Assembly (NCBI RefSeq): GCF_017874255.1
Contig: NZ_JAGGLD010000004.1
Span: 248,001-312,000 of the forward strand
DNA from: Paenibacillus shirakamiensis
GTDB taxonomy: Bacteria > Bacillota > Bacilli > Paenibacillales > Paenibacillaceae
DNA: 64,000 bases
Direction: 5' to 3'
Shown here one piece after another: positions 7,568 through 16,973 of this stretch. The position numbers and the translations under genes were made by a program. Numbering within the stretch: the first letter of the stretch is position 1; each line of letters begins with the position of its first letter. The notes under the pieces are model-generated. The model did no database searches, was not told where the DNA came from, and saw nothing but the letters and a program-made list of their open reading frames with translations.

Positions 7568-8437
7568 ATGCATCAGAAAAGAGTATTGAATCGATTGACA
7601 GGATTCATATTTGTAGGGCCTGCAGCGATCTTTTTTTTCCTGATCGTAGCTATACCCTTCTTGCTGGGGCTATACTACTCGTTCACAAGTTGGAATGGAA
7701 TTTCCAGACATGCTGAAGGGATAGGACTGCGAAATTATATCCATATTTTTACGAAGGACCCCGACTTCATCCATTCATTTTGGTTCACAGCTAAGTTTAC
7801 GTTGTTAGGCGTAATCCTTACGAATATTGTGGGATTTATTCTCGCCTATCTATTAACTAGACCTTTAAGAACTCGCAACTTCATGCGGACCGTATTCTTC
7901 ATGCCCCATGTCATTGGCGGATTGTTGCTTGGATTCATTTGGCAGTTCATATTTGTGAAAGGGTTTTCATCTATTGGCGGCCCCTTCTTTGGATTACCGT
8001 GGCTCGGAACTGCATCGACCTCATTCTGGGCAATTGTCATTGTATTTGTATGGCAAAATTCCGGTTATCTCATGGTTATTTACATTTCCTCCCTGAATGC
8101 AATTCCTAAATCACTCATTGAGGCAGCTCAAGTCGATGGAGCTTCACGTGGCCAAGTCCTCCGTAGAGTAATCGTGCCCATGGTCATGCCGGGAATTACG
8201 GTATGTCTGTTCCTGGCCATTTCTTGGTCCTTCAAATTATTTGACCTCAATCTTTCTCTTACTAAGGGTGGCCCCTTCAAAGCTACAGAATCCGTAGCGC
8301 TAAATATTTATAATGAAGCCTTTAATATCAGCCGCTTTGGGATGGGTTCTGCGAAAGCAATCATCTTCTTCCTCGTGGTTGCACTCATTTCTATTCTCCA
8401 AGTAAGAGCTACCAAGAGTAGGGAGGTTGAAGCATGA
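7568..8437 (+). CDS. Carbohydrate ABC transporter permease, MalF/UgpA type
   Basis: A 289-residue inner-membrane permease with about six transmembrane segments. The coupling motif EAAQVDGASRGQVLRRVIVPMVMPGI (residues about 183-208) is the conserved EAA loop that docks on the ATPase. It is the first gene of a three-gene sugar importer. The ATG at 7568 is chosen because GGAGAGGTG ends six bases upstream; a GTG at 7559 lies inside that box. Its stop overlaps the start of the next permease (ATGATGA), showing translational coupling. The substrate is probably a sugar or oligosaccharide but cannot be named. No ATPase gene is nearby, so a shared MsmX-like ATPase is likely. Confidence 0.92.
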   Translation: MHQKRVLNRLTGFIFVGPAAIFFFLIVAIPFLLGLYYSFTSWNGISRHAEGIGLRNYIHIFTKDPDFIHSFWFTAKFTLLGVILTNIVGFILAYLLTRPLRTRNFMRTVFFMPHVIGGLLLGFIWQFIFVKGFSSIGGPFFGLPWLGTASTSFWAIVIVFVWQNSGYLMVIYISSLNAIPKSLIEAAQVDGASRGQVLRRVIVPMVMPGITVCLFLAISWSFKLFDLNLSLTKGGPFKATESVALNIYNEAFNISRFGMGSAKAIIFFLVVALISILQVRATKSREVEA

Positions 8438-9273
8438 TGAATACAGTGAAAAAGACTCGTTCAAGTTACTTGATGATCGAAATGATTTTACTTTTGGTCG
8501 GGTTACTGTTTCTCGTTCCCTTCTACTTCTTGCTCGTAAATTCTGTCAAAGGCTTTGGGGATATTTTGACGAATGCAGCGGGCTGGCCAGAGGCGTTCGT
8601 CTGGCATAACTATGCGCAAGCTTGGCAGAAAACCCACTTTCTAACCTCGTTTGGGAATTCATTGCTTATTACGGTAATGAGCAATCTCTTATTAGCTCTC
8701 TTATGCGCTATGGCAGCCTATCGCATGGTACGTAGAGACACTTGGTTCAACCGGGTCCTGTATGGAACTTTTGTGGCGGCCATGGTTATTCCCTTTCAAT
8801 CGTTGATGATTCCGCTAGTAAAAGTAGTAAGTACACTCGGAGTTATGGATACTCGTACAGGACTTATTCTCTGTTATCTCGGATTTGGTGCTCCCATTAC
8901 GGTATTTCTGTTACACGGATTCGTAAAGACCGTTCCCTTTAGTATAGAAGAGGCAGGGCGAGTGGATGGAAGCGGAACATTCGGCATCTTTTTCCGGCTT
9001 ATTCTCCCCTTGATGCAGCCCATTATTGTAACGGTCATTATTCTTAATACGCTGTGGATTTGGAATGATTATCTGATGCCATCTCTTATTCTCCAGAGTC
9101 CCAATAACCGAACCATTCCGATTGCGACGTATGCCTTTTTTGGACAGTTTACGAAGCAGTGGGACTTGGCGCTTCCAGCATTAGTTCTGGGCATTGCTCC
9201 GGTGGTTATCTTCTTCTTGGCTATGCAAAAATACATTATTGAAGGAATTGCCCAAGGTTCGGTAAAGGGATAA
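8434..9273 (+). CDS. Carbohydrate ABC transporter permease, MalG/UgpE type
   Basis: A 279-residue membrane protein, the second permease of the sugar importer. It has six predicted membrane helices and the EAA loop EEAGRVDGSGTFGIFFRLILPLMQPI near residues 172-198, characteristic of the MalG half. The start ATG at 8434 overlaps the upstream stop by four bases. The C-terminus (GIAQGSVKG) is the usual one for this family. It would form a heterodimeric channel with the preceding permease and receive substrate from the lipoprotein encoded next. Confidence 0.93.
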   Translation: MMNTVKKTRSSYLMIEMILLLVGLLFLVPFYFLLVNSVKGFGDILTNAAGWPEAFVWHNYAQAWQKTHFLTSFGNSLLITVMSNLLLALLCAMAAYRMVRRDTWFNRVLYGTFVAAMVIPFQSLMIPLVKVVSTLGVMDTRTGLILCYLGFGAPITVFLLHGFVKTVPFSIEEAGRVDGSGTFGIFFRLILPLMQPIIVTVIILNTLWIWNDYLMPSLILQSPNNRTIPIATYAFFGQFTKQWDLALPALVLGIAPVVIFFLAMQKYIIEGIAQGSVKG

Positions 9274-9315
9274 AGCAAAGAACAGATCCAAGTGCTCAAA
9301 AAGGAGGAAATAAGC

Positions 9316-10578
9316 ATGAGATTATGGCTAAAGGGTTCTACCCTAGCAATTAGTATAATGTTGCTTCTAGCAGGCTGTAGCGGTCAAGGAGACGACGATA
9401 CTTCGTCAATCAAGACCATTCATATTTTTCAATTCAAAGTGGAGATGGCAGAGGCTTTCAATCGTCTAAAAGTCGTCTATGAGAAAGAACATCCGGGGGT
9501 CAAGCTGGATATCCAAACCGTGGGTGGTGGAAGTAACTACGGAGCGTCACTTCGTGCCAAATTCTCATCGGGCAAAGAACCGGATATTTTCAATATCGGA
9601 GGATATCGTGAACTTGAGATGTGGCAAGATTATCTAGAAGATCTTACGAGTGAACCTTGGGTGAAGGATGTTAAGCAAGTTGCCAAAGAACCGATGACTC
9701 TAAATGGGCACCTTTATGGACAGCCGATGAATCTAGAGGGCTATGGATTTATATACAATAAAGATTTATTTGAGAAAGCAGGCATTAAGGAGCGTCCAGT
9801 TACCTTATCCCAGCTGGAAGAAGCATGTAAGAAGCTGAAGGCTGCTGGCATTATTCCATTTGCAAACGGATACCAAGAAGCCTTTGTACTCGGGAATCAC
9901 AATATTAATCTAGCTTTTGCTTATCAGAAGAATCCATCTGCCTTTATTAAGGGTCTCACGCAACACACGCAGACTTTCGCAGGCAATGAAGTGGTAGAGA
10001 AGTGGTCCGATCTATTAGACTTAACCTTGAAATATGGCAATGCAAATCCGTTAACAACAGATTACAACACACAGGTGACTCTATTAGCTACGGGAAAAGC
10101 CGCGATGATGCAGCAAGGGAACTGGACACAAGGCCAACTGGATGGGATTAATCCCAAGCTTAATTTGGGTATTCTACCTATGCCGATTACCGATGAGGCT
10201 GGCAGCGACAAGCTTTTTGTAGGCGTACCTAATAACTGGGTTGTATACAAGAACTCTCCTGTAAAACAAGAAGCGAAAGATTTTCTGAACTGGTTGGTAA
10301 GCTCAAAGGAAGGAAAACAATATATTACTAAGGAATTCAAATTCATTCCAGCATTGGATACGATTAAGCCGACTAAGGACGAGTTGGGACCTTTAGGCAT
10401 GGAGGTATTGAAATATACGGATGCAGGTCAAGTCCTGACTTGGAATTGGTTCCGTTTCCCGAACGGGATGTCTCCCGAATTTGCTTCAAGCATTCAATCT
10501 TACATTGGTGGAAAAAGTACAAAAGCTGAGATGTATACGGACTTTCAACGAAATTGGGATAATCTTAGCGTAAAATAG
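9316..10578 (+). CDS. Extracellular solute-binding lipoprotein of the sugar ABC importer
   Basis: A 420-residue family 1 (MalE-like) binding protein. The first 20 residues form a lipoprotein signal with lipobox LLAG-C21, so the mature protein should be lipid-anchored outside the membrane. Mature sequence contains HIFQFKVEMAEAFNRLKVVYEKEHPGVKL and KEPDIFNIGGYRELE, typical of the first lobe. AAGGAGG (9301-9307) fixes the start at 9316. The gene order permease-permease-binding protein is the reverse of the common one. A stem-loop terminator follows. Confidence 0.92.
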   Translation: MRLWLKGSTLAISIMLLLAGCSGQGDDDTSSIKTIHIFQFKVEMAEAFNRLKVVYEKEHPGVKLDIQTVGGGSNYGASLRAKFSSGKEPDIFNIGGYRELEMWQDYLEDLTSEPWVKDVKQVAKEPMTLNGHLYGQPMNLEGYGFIYNKDLFEKAGIKERPVTLSQLEEACKKLKAAGIIPFANGYQEAFVLGNHNINLAFAYQKNPSAFIKGLTQHTQTFAGNEVVEKWSDLLDLTLKYGNANPLTTDYNTQVTLLATGKAAMMQQGNWTQGQLDGINPKLNLGILPMPITDEAGSDKLFVGVPNNWVVYKNSPVKQEAKDFLNWLVSSKEGKQYITKEFKFIPALDTIKPTKDELGPLGMEVLKYTDAGQVLTWNWFRFPNGMSPEFASSIQSYIGGKSTKAEMYTDFQRNWDNLSVK

Positions 10579-10620
10579 GAGGCATCTATAAAGAGGCATC
10601 CAAAAAAGGTCTAAATAGAC

Positions 10621-10660
10621 GCGAGCGCCTACAGGAAATCCTGTGGCGCTCGCTTGTGTT
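10621..10660 (+). terminator. Stem-loop terminator after the sugar operon
   Basis: GCGAGCGCC, then ACAGGA-AA-TCCTGT, then GGCGCTCGC forms a long hairpin (10621-10653) followed by a T-rich but interrupted tract. Confidence 0.75.
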
Positions 10661-11085
10661 TCATGCAATATATTAAAGTTGTAATAGTATACTATGTGCA
10701 GCCGTCTCTTCATGTCCACATAAAGATGAACGTCAGTTCCTTCCAGATCATAACTGTAACTGTTCTAAAACAACAAAAGCCCTACCTCTCTCTTGTCCTT
10801 GCGGCTCCAATGACCGCGCCAGTGTGAATCAGAAAACTCCGTTGAATTCTTACTCTTAGGGTTGGTTCAAATAGGAATTACAAAGTGGTACTTGCTAAGG
10901 AGAGTTATCATCTTCTGAGGAACTACTATGGGGTTTTACAACTTAAGTATATATCATAACAGAACTGTATGAAATTTGCAAATAAAATTATGAAATGATT
11001 GGAAACAGGTTAGAACTAAGCGAGATGGTTTATGTAATAAGTACAGCAACGATTTGGAACTAGCAGATAAGGGAGGGTCCTAGCA
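10661..11085. other. Intergenic region without recognised features
   Basis: About 425 bp with no credible ORF, repeat or known RNA. Its right end must hold the promoter of the 39-residue membrane protein, but I could not pick a convincing -35/-10 pair. Confidence 0.5.
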
Positions 11086-11205
11086 ATGAATGAAGATACT
11101 ATGTACACGGTTGCGTTCTTTGTTGCACTTGTGGTTGGTATTGCTGCACTTGGAGGTTGGGTCTATTGGTTGAACCTCAGAGCCAAACGAAGAAATCAGC
11201 GTTAA
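11086..11205 (+). CDS. Small single-pass membrane protein (39 aa)
   Basis: A 39-codon gene, short enough to be missed by a length cut-off. It starts at an ATG preceded by GGGAGGG (11071-11077). Residues 7-28 form one hydrophobic helix (TVAFFVALVVGIAALGG), followed by WVYWLNLRAKRRNQR, a basic tail that would stay in the cytoplasm. A bidirectional terminator follows, so it is probably a stand-alone transcript. I do not recognise the family. Similar one-helix proteins often modulate larger membrane complexes; whether it acts on the convergent antiporter is only a guess. Confidence 0.7.
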   Translation: MNEDTMYTVAFFVALVVGIAALGGWVYWLNLRAKRRNQR

Positions 11206-11229
11206 ATTTAGGTATAGATTGGAATGAAT

Positions 11230-11280
11230 AAAAGGCTATCTCATTTCTAGAGTCATCTAGAATCGAGATAGCCTTTTATG
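11230..11280. terminator. Bidirectional terminator
   Basis: AAAAGGCTATCTC and GAGATAGCCTTTT pair around an inner TCTAGA-rich loop. It serves the small membrane gene on the left and the antiporter gene on the right. Confidence 0.85.
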
Positions 11281-11292
11281 ATGTATTCACGT

Positions 11293-12834
11293 TTATTTGG
11301 AGGAGGGTAAGGATTTCTCTTTAGTTAGATCAGGTTCTCCTGGAATGAGTTCGGGCTCAGGAACAGAAGGAGCAAATGGAACTTCTGTATATCGAAAGAC
11401 TTGCTTGATATTTTCTCGTTCTGACTTGGGTCCAAGAATATACAGCGTATCTCCTTCACAGATCTGTGTATCTCCATGAGGAGTTACAATTTCCTCGCCG
11501 CGAATGACTGCGGTAACGAGTACATCCGTTGGTAAGGCAAGATGCTGAATCTGTTGCCCCGATGCAATCATTCCTGCATGCACATGAATGTGATTAATCT
11601 CCGATTTCGTCTTACCAAGAGACACGAGCTCAAGTAGGGAATGGGGCTGACTGTTGGAGTTATCTGCAAGGCCCAGCTTGATAGCCAGAGGAGAAATGGT
11701 AGCACCTTGAATTAAGGCCGAGGTTAGAATGACGAAGAATACGACATTGAAGAACAGTTGCCCATCGGGCATCTTGCTCATTAATGGATAGGTAGCGAGC
11801 ACGATAGGTACTGCACCTCGTAGTCCTGCCCAAGATAATAATACCTTTTCCTTTAGACTGAAGGAGACAAATAACGTACTAATAAATACAGCTACTGGCC
11901 TAGCGATGAACATGAGAATTATAGATAAAATCATACCACGAACCATAATTGCTGGTAGATCTGCTGGGAAGACAAGCAACCCGAGCAAAGTGAACATCGT
12001 AATCTGCATAATCCATCCGAAGCCTTTATTGAACTGTAGAATGGACTGACGATAAGTTAAATCGGTATTGCCTAATTTCAGTGCCATGACGTATACAGCA
12101 AGCAACCCACTTCCGTGCAATGCCGAGGTAACCCCATAGGTTAATATAGCAAAAGCTACAGCCATTACGGGATATAGACCAGAGGAATCGAAATTCATAC
12201 GATTAATAATCTGTACGGCTACCCAACCAAAAGCGAGGCCTAAAGCTAATCCGAGTCCCATTTCCATAATAAAAGACAGAATGAGTGTGAAAATATGATG
12301 GCTCTCAGGGAACTGAATCCATTCAATTAATGTAACGGTGAGAAAGACGGCCATGGGGTCATTACTGCCAGACTCTGCTTCTAGCGTGGAGGTTAGCCGT
12401 TCCTTAATATTTTTACCCCCAAGTACAGAGAACACCGCCGCCGCATCCGTAGAACCTACAATAGCACCGAAGAGAAGGCCATGAGATAAGGGGACATCTA
12501 AAATATACATAGCACTAACTCCGATAATAACCGTAGTGAGTACAACACCTACTGTAGCGAGCGATAGTGCAGCTGGAATGATGGGGCGAATCGTGACGTA
12601 TTTCGTCTGCATACCGCCTTCGAAGAGAATGATAATGAGGGCAAATGTACCCACGACTTGAGTAAGGAAAGCATTGTCAAAATAAATGAATCTACTAAGA
12701 ACCATGCCGGCCGCTATAAAAAATACTAAGGCAGGGAGCCCGAGACGGCTGGAGAATTTTGTTGCAACAACACCCACTAACAGTAGGCTTGCCAAAAGAA
12801 TGATGATGGTATCTGTTTGCATTGTTATGGCCAT
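11293..12834 (-). CDS. K+/H+ antiporter, CPA1 NhaP2/CvrA type
   Basis: A 513-residue protein with about 12-13 membrane helices (residues 1-395) and a cytoplasmic RCK C-terminal (TrkA_C) domain at about 400-485. The ion-binding aspartates are visible in GSTDAAAVFSVLGG (D130) and ESGSNDPMAVFLT (N158-D159), the ND pair of electroneutral CPA1 antiporters. The TrkA_C domain (EEIVTPHGDTQICEGDTLYILG) is usual in the NhaP2 branch and may bind a nucleotide ligand. GGAGG six bases upstream supports the ATG. Expected role: cytoplasmic pH and potassium homeostasis. Single gene with its own terminator. Confidence 0.9.
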   Translation of the reverse strand: MAITMQTDTIIILLASLLLVGVVATKFSSRLGLPALVFFIAAGMVLSRFIYFDNAFLTQVVGTFALIIILFEGGMQTKYVTIRPIIPAALSLATVGVVLTTVIIGVSAMYILDVPLSHGLLFGAIVGSTDAAAVFSVLGGKNIKERLTSTLEAESGSNDPMAVFLTVTLIEWIQFPESHHIFTLILSFIMEMGLGLALGLAFGWVAVQIINRMNFDSSGLYPVMAVAFAILTYGVTSALHGSGLLAVYVMALKLGNTDLTYRQSILQFNKGFGWIMQITMFTLLGLLVFPADLPAIMVRGMILSIILMFIARPVAVFISTLFVSFSLKEKVLLSWAGLRGAVPIVLATYPLMSKMPDGQLFFNVVFFVILTSALIQGATISPLAIKLGLADNSNSQPHSLLELVSLGKTKSEINHIHVHAGMIASGQQIQHLALPTDVLVTAVIRGEEIVTPHGDTQICEGDTLYILGPKSERENIKQVFRYTEVPFAPSVPEPELIPGEPDLTKEKSLPSSK

Positions 12835-13045
12835 GGCAACCTCCGATATAGATTGGTCTTATACATTATTATAACGGAAAGCGGTTTTGATGAATCAGAA
12901 TGAGCAGAAGGAATATAATGTCTAATCCCGAATATACATGGGGTTATCCTTTTTCATAACCAACGGTGCATTTCATTTATTGGGATATAATTCCGATAAT
13001 AATAGACACTGCTTCATCTGGCAGGAAAGGAGGAGGCTTCACGGT

Positions 13046-14557
13046 ATGTCGATGTATAGAACATTCACGAGGCGTCTAATGCTTAATTATTTTATAGGTT
13101 CCATTACAGCGGTCATGGGCGTGGGCGGACTTTTGGTCTTTACCACTTTGGAGCTTTCCCAGCGGGAATATCTGTGGCTAGCGGGTGTGCTTGTTATATC
13201 GTTATTTTCCATGATTGGACTAGAGTGGCCGATTTTTCAAAAGCAAATTTTACCGATTCGTAGAGCCTTTACGGAAGATATCAAAGACTTCCATCAGCTA
13301 CAGAATATTTATATGAGGCTTCATAGGCTGCCTGAGCTTACACTGAAAAGAATACTTGGGCCTCATTATTTCGGTCTTGCTATTCCTGCTGTAATACTCA
13401 CCTTGTGGCTTATACATATTCAGAAAGTCTTGATTCCATCTAGATATGTCTTAGTTGCTTTACTTGGTGCGCTACTAGTAGCTGCAATGCACGCAATGAT
13501 TGAATTTTTCCTTACGTCCTATGCCATTCGCCCCGTCATTGAGGAAGTGCGTAAGATTAGTAAAGAAAAATTCAAAAAAGAACTTTCTCTAGAAGGAAAA
13601 GTTCTGACTTCTATTCGGCGTAAATTTAGATGGGGTGCTTTTCTCATTGGGGCTTTTCCGATCTTGCTCTATGGTCTTGCGGTACAACTGCGCACGGGGC
13701 ACCTGGATGGGTCGGACGGAAGCTACTGGCAGTGGGCAGGGTATATCTTGGTGGTAGCTTTGGGATTTGCTTTTTTTGGTGCATGGTTACTGACTAAGGA
13801 CGTGGAGATTCCTATTCAGCACTTGTATGAACGTATGGCGGAGGTCAAGGAAGGGAATCTAAATGCACAAGCCAGTGAATTATTTTCTGATGAATTTTCC
13901 AAGCTGGTATCGGGTTTTAACCACATGCTTAGCAGTATAAAAGCGCAGCATGAGCTAAATAGTCAGTTAATTGAGAGTTACTTCGCCACGCTTGCCGCCG
14001 CATTGGATGCTAGAGACCCTTATACAGCGGGTCATTCTCTTCGCGTAGCTGAATATGCCGTACAGATTGGGACACTTGCCAAGTTGAAGCGGGATCAATT
14101 AGATGCTCTGAGAAAATCAGCGTTGCTCCATGATATCGGCAAAATTGGCACAAGAGATGCGGTCCTTCTTAAAGAAGGGAAACTAACCGAAGAAGAATTC
14201 AACCAGATTAAAGAACATCCCGCTTTAGGGGAAAGTATTTTACGTCAGATTGAACCGGCTAACGCGATGGCTCTTTTTCTACCCGGAGTTCGCTCTCATC
14301 ATGAAAGATATGATGGCAAGGGATATCCCGATCAGTTGAAAGGGGAAGAGATTCCCTTGTTCGGCAGGATTATAGCAGTAGCGGATGCTTTTGATGCCAT
14401 GACATCAAATCGTCCCTATCGGAAAGGCTTAGATAAAGACCAGGCCATTCGGATTCTGGAAGAGGGCCGCGGCACGCAGTGGGATCCTTACTTTGCAGGA
14501 TTATTTGTAGAACAATATTACAAACAGTCTAAAAATATAACGAATTTTGCAGGATAA
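13046..14557 (+). CDS. Membrane-bound HD-GYP domain phosphodiesterase
   Basis: A 503-residue signalling enzyme expected to hydrolyse cyclic di-GMP. The N-terminal half has about six membrane helices in two clusters, followed by a HAMP-like linker (EIPIQHLYERMAEVKEGNLNAQA) and then the HD-GYP domain over roughly the last 180 residues. Catalytic motifs are complete: DARDPYTAGHSLRVAEYA, LLHDIGKIG (HD pair), HHERYDGKGYPD (the GYP loop) and DAFDAMTSNRPYRKG. I start at ATG 13046 because a long AGGAAAGGAGGAGG lies just upstream, although the frame is open to 12938. A strong terminator follows. No partner gene is adjacent. Confidence 0.9.
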   Translation: MSMYRTFTRRLMLNYFIGSITAVMGVGGLLVFTTLELSQREYLWLAGVLVISLFSMIGLEWPIFQKQILPIRRAFTEDIKDFHQLQNIYMRLHRLPELTLKRILGPHYFGLAIPAVILTLWLIHIQKVLIPSRYVLVALLGALLVAAMHAMIEFFLTSYAIRPVIEEVRKISKEKFKKELSLEGKVLTSIRRKFRWGAFLIGAFPILLYGLAVQLRTGHLDGSDGSYWQWAGYILVVALGFAFFGAWLLTKDVEIPIQHLYERMAEVKEGNLNAQASELFSDEFSKLVSGFNHMLSSIKAQHELNSQLIESYFATLAAALDARDPYTAGHSLRVAEYAVQIGTLAKLKRDQLDALRKSALLHDIGKIGTRDAVLLKEGKLTEEEFNQIKEHPALGESILRQIEPANAMALFLPGVRSHHERYDGKGYPDQLKGEEIPLFGRIIAVADAFDAMTSNRPYRKGLDKDQAIRILEEGRGTQWDPYFAGLFVEQYYKQSKNITNFAG

Positions 14558-14560
14558 ATA

Positions 14561-14594
14561 AAAAGAAGGGGTATCGAAATTCCCTTCTTTTTTT
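14561..14594 (+). terminator. Intrinsic terminator
   Basis: AAAAGAAGGG (14561-14570) pairs exactly with CCCTTCTTTT (14582-14591) and runs into more T residues. Confidence 0.88.
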
Positions 14595-14651
14595 GTATTA
14601 AGTGAAGGTGTCCCATGTAGAACCATAGGTAAGCGTTATTACTACTTCGAA

Positions 14652-15308
14652 TTAAGAGTGCATTGAGTTCTCCCATTGATGCCTTCGGCGTCTTCGAACA
14701 ATCCAAAGCGCGCAGACGACAGCAAAGATGGCTTCGCCTAAAAGTGCAGATGAAATCGCATCGTAAATAACATGTTGTTTTATTAAAAAAGTGGAGAGAA
14801 TAATCGTTGAGGAACACAGGCTAATGACCCACTTGGCACGCTTGCCAATTTGCTTGGAAGCCCAAGCTGCTCGCATAATCAAATAGGAGTGAAGTGCATG
14901 TATGCTCGGGAAACAATTGAAGGGTTCATCCCTTTGGTACAGAGAGAGGACAAGCCTGCGGCTCCAACTGGTAGGAGATATAAAAGGCCTAGGTACGGTC
15001 GTCTGAAATTGATAATAGATGACATAACAAATGACGAGGCAGATGTTCATTGTAATCAATATACGGTAATAGACAGATCGATCCTTGAAGCAAATATAGG
15101 TCATGGCTACAAATATGAAGGGATACCATAAGATATAGGGTATAACCATTCCAGGTATAAAAGGTAACCAAGCATCTACAGGAGAGTATAACATTTGTGC
15201 TTTCCCGGAATCCTCATTTAAAAGTGTATAAAAAATACTCATGAAGCCCAATGAACTAAGTAATCCCAAAGCCAAAATAAAGGATTTATTAAGCAGGCTT
15301 TTCCTCAT
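14652..15308 (-). CDS. PAP2-family (PAP2_3, inositolphosphotransferase-like) membrane protein
   Basis: A 218-residue membrane protein with about six helices. The three PAP2 motifs are present in diverged form: YQFQTTVPRP (Lys of KX6RP replaced by Gln), FPSIHALHS (PSxH) and STFLIKQHVIYD (His and Asp kept, Arg replaced). This combination is usual in the PAP2_3 or Aur1-like branch, which act on lipid phosphates or transfer phospho-head groups. The start at 15308 is favoured by GAAGGAG ten bases upstream; an ATG at 15332 has no such box. Substrate unknown. No operon partner. Confidence 0.8.
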   Translation of the reverse strand: MRKSLLNKSFILALGLLSSLGFMSIFYTLLNEDSGKAQMLYSPVDAWLPFIPGMVIPYILWYPFIFVAMTYICFKDRSVYYRILITMNICLVICYVIYYQFQTTVPRPFISPTSWSRRLVLSLYQRDEPFNCFPSIHALHSYLIMRAAWASKQIGKRAKWVISLCSSTIILSTFLIKQHVIYDAISSALLGEAIFAVVCALWIVRRRRRHQWENSMHS

Positions 15309-15545
15309 TATTAAAGACTCCTTCAAGTGCATTTACACCGAATCTGGTTCAGAATTCGATTGTATCACAACCTAATCCCCTATGTGTTGGTAAATTCGTG
15401 AATATTGTGGGACACTACATATCCCTAAAAAACCGTGTATACCGGTTGAGTTGGACGTATATTACATGGATTAGCTACCTTTCAAGGATCGCTTCATGCT
15501 ATGATATGTTAGATATTATCCTTTTGCTGTTACGGGAGTGAGCGT

Positions 15546-16946
15546 ATGGGTGTAAGAGAAATGTTCCTTCTAAACTTAGGAATGTTAATCAGTGTGGCCT
15601 ATCTTGCTAATATTTTGTATAAGTATCTGTTCAACAGAACTTCGAACCGAATTAAATATGTATGTTCGGTCGTTCTCATTATATTCTCAGGTTGGATTTG
15701 TATGAAGTTCGGTTTCACCTTAAAAAATCACGTAATCACTGATCTAAGATACGTTCCACTAATTATTGCCGCCGTCTCCTATTCAGAACCTGTCACCATA
15801 TTTATTATTGGACTCGGAATTGGACTTGTTCGTCTAACCTTCGGTGTCAATGATGCAGCAATCGCAGGCTTATACAACATGGCTATACTTGGAGCGGTAT
15901 GTGCATTATTAAATATATGGATGCGCCGAAGTGATATACGTCTTGTTTTTAAAGCAGGCATTACGATATTGGTCGTTAATATACTTAATACTTTAAACAT
16001 TGCCATATTGGGTGTTATTCCATTTAAGCAGTACATGTTGGAGCTAGCACCGATTACAGGACCATCAGGCTTCGGGTTAAGTATCGTATTTGCTTTAATT
16101 CTAAGAGATTTCCAGTTAGAGCAAAAGCGGATTGTGGAATTAAAGTATGCCAATGAATTAATGCGCAAACAGACGGAGGAATTGCAAAGGGCCAAGCTAA
16201 AGTTAGAAGAGAGGGCCCATCAACTTGCCTTAGCCTCGCAATATAAGTCAGAGTTCTTGGCGAATATGTCGCATGAGCTTAGAACACCGCTTAACAGCAT
16301 TCTTAATCTGGCTCAGTTGATCGAAGAATCGACCCCGAGTAGTGAGGAAGAAGATCACAGAGCATATGGATCTATTATTTACAAATCAGGTCAGGACTTG
16401 CTCCAGCTTATCAATGATATTTTGGATCTATCCAAAGTAGAGGCCGGTCGGCTTGAAATTATGAATGAAGATTTAAGTCTGATGGAGATTCCAGAATCGC
16501 TGGATATGCAGTTCCGTCATTTAGCTGAACGCAAAGGAATTGTCTTTGATATCCGTCAGGCAGAAGATTTGCCGGACACGATCTACTCCGATACGCTACG
16601 CATTCAGCAGATTTTGCGAAATTTGCTCTCCAATTCCTTTAAATTCACGGAACATAATGGGAGAGTTACACTGGAAATCCGCCGTAGTATCTCCAAAGAC
16701 GGAGTCAAAGGAGAATGGATTGTATTCTCTGTATCCGATACCGGAATTGGCATACCTGCGGATAAACATATGTTAATCTTTGAGGCATTCCAACAATCAG
16801 ATGGCTCTATCAACCGTAAGTATGGAGGAACAGGCCTTGGATTATCGATAAGTAGGGATTTAGCAAGACTGCTAGGCGGATTTATCCGTTTGCAGAGCAA
16901 AGAGGGAGAAGGGAGCTTATTTTCTCTGTATCTCCCAATCAAATGA
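15546..16946 (+). CDS. Sensor histidine kinase with 5TM-LytS-like sensor
   Basis: A 466-residue kinase. Residues 1-190 contain the 5TM receptor block of LytS-type sensors (GVNDAAIAGLYNMAILGAVCALL), followed by a coiled coil (about 190-235), HisKA dimerisation domain with phospho-acceptor H243 (NMSHELRTPLNSIL), and HATPase_c with N-box (ILRNLLSNSFKFTE), DTGIGIP, and GGTGLGLSIS. All kinase motifs are intact. No response regulator gene is adjacent, so the partner must be elsewhere. ridA follows 27 bp later on the same strand and may be co-transcribed. Start ATG with GGGAGTGAG upstream. Confidence 0.92.
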   Translation: MGVREMFLLNLGMLISVAYLANILYKYLFNRTSNRIKYVCSVVLIIFSGWICMKFGFTLKNHVITDLRYVPLIIAAVSYSEPVTIFIIGLGIGLVRLTFGVNDAAIAGLYNMAILGAVCALLNIWMRRSDIRLVFKAGITILVVNILNTLNIAILGVIPFKQYMLELAPITGPSGFGLSIVFALILRDFQLEQKRIVELKYANELMRKQTEELQRAKLKLEERAHQLALASQYKSEFLANMSHELRTPLNSILNLAQLIEESTPSSEEEDHRAYGSIIYKSGQDLLQLINDILDLSKVEAGRLEIMNEDLSLMEIPESLDMQFRHLAERKGIVFDIRQAEDLPDTIYSDTLRIQQILRNLLSNSFKFTEHNGRVTLEIRRSISKDGVKGEWIVFSVSDTGIGIPADKHMLIFEAFQQSDGSINRKYGGTGLGLSISRDLARLLGGFIRLQSKEGEGSLFSLYLPIK

Positions 16947-16973
16947 TGGAATAAGAAAGGGGTAAAAGAACTT

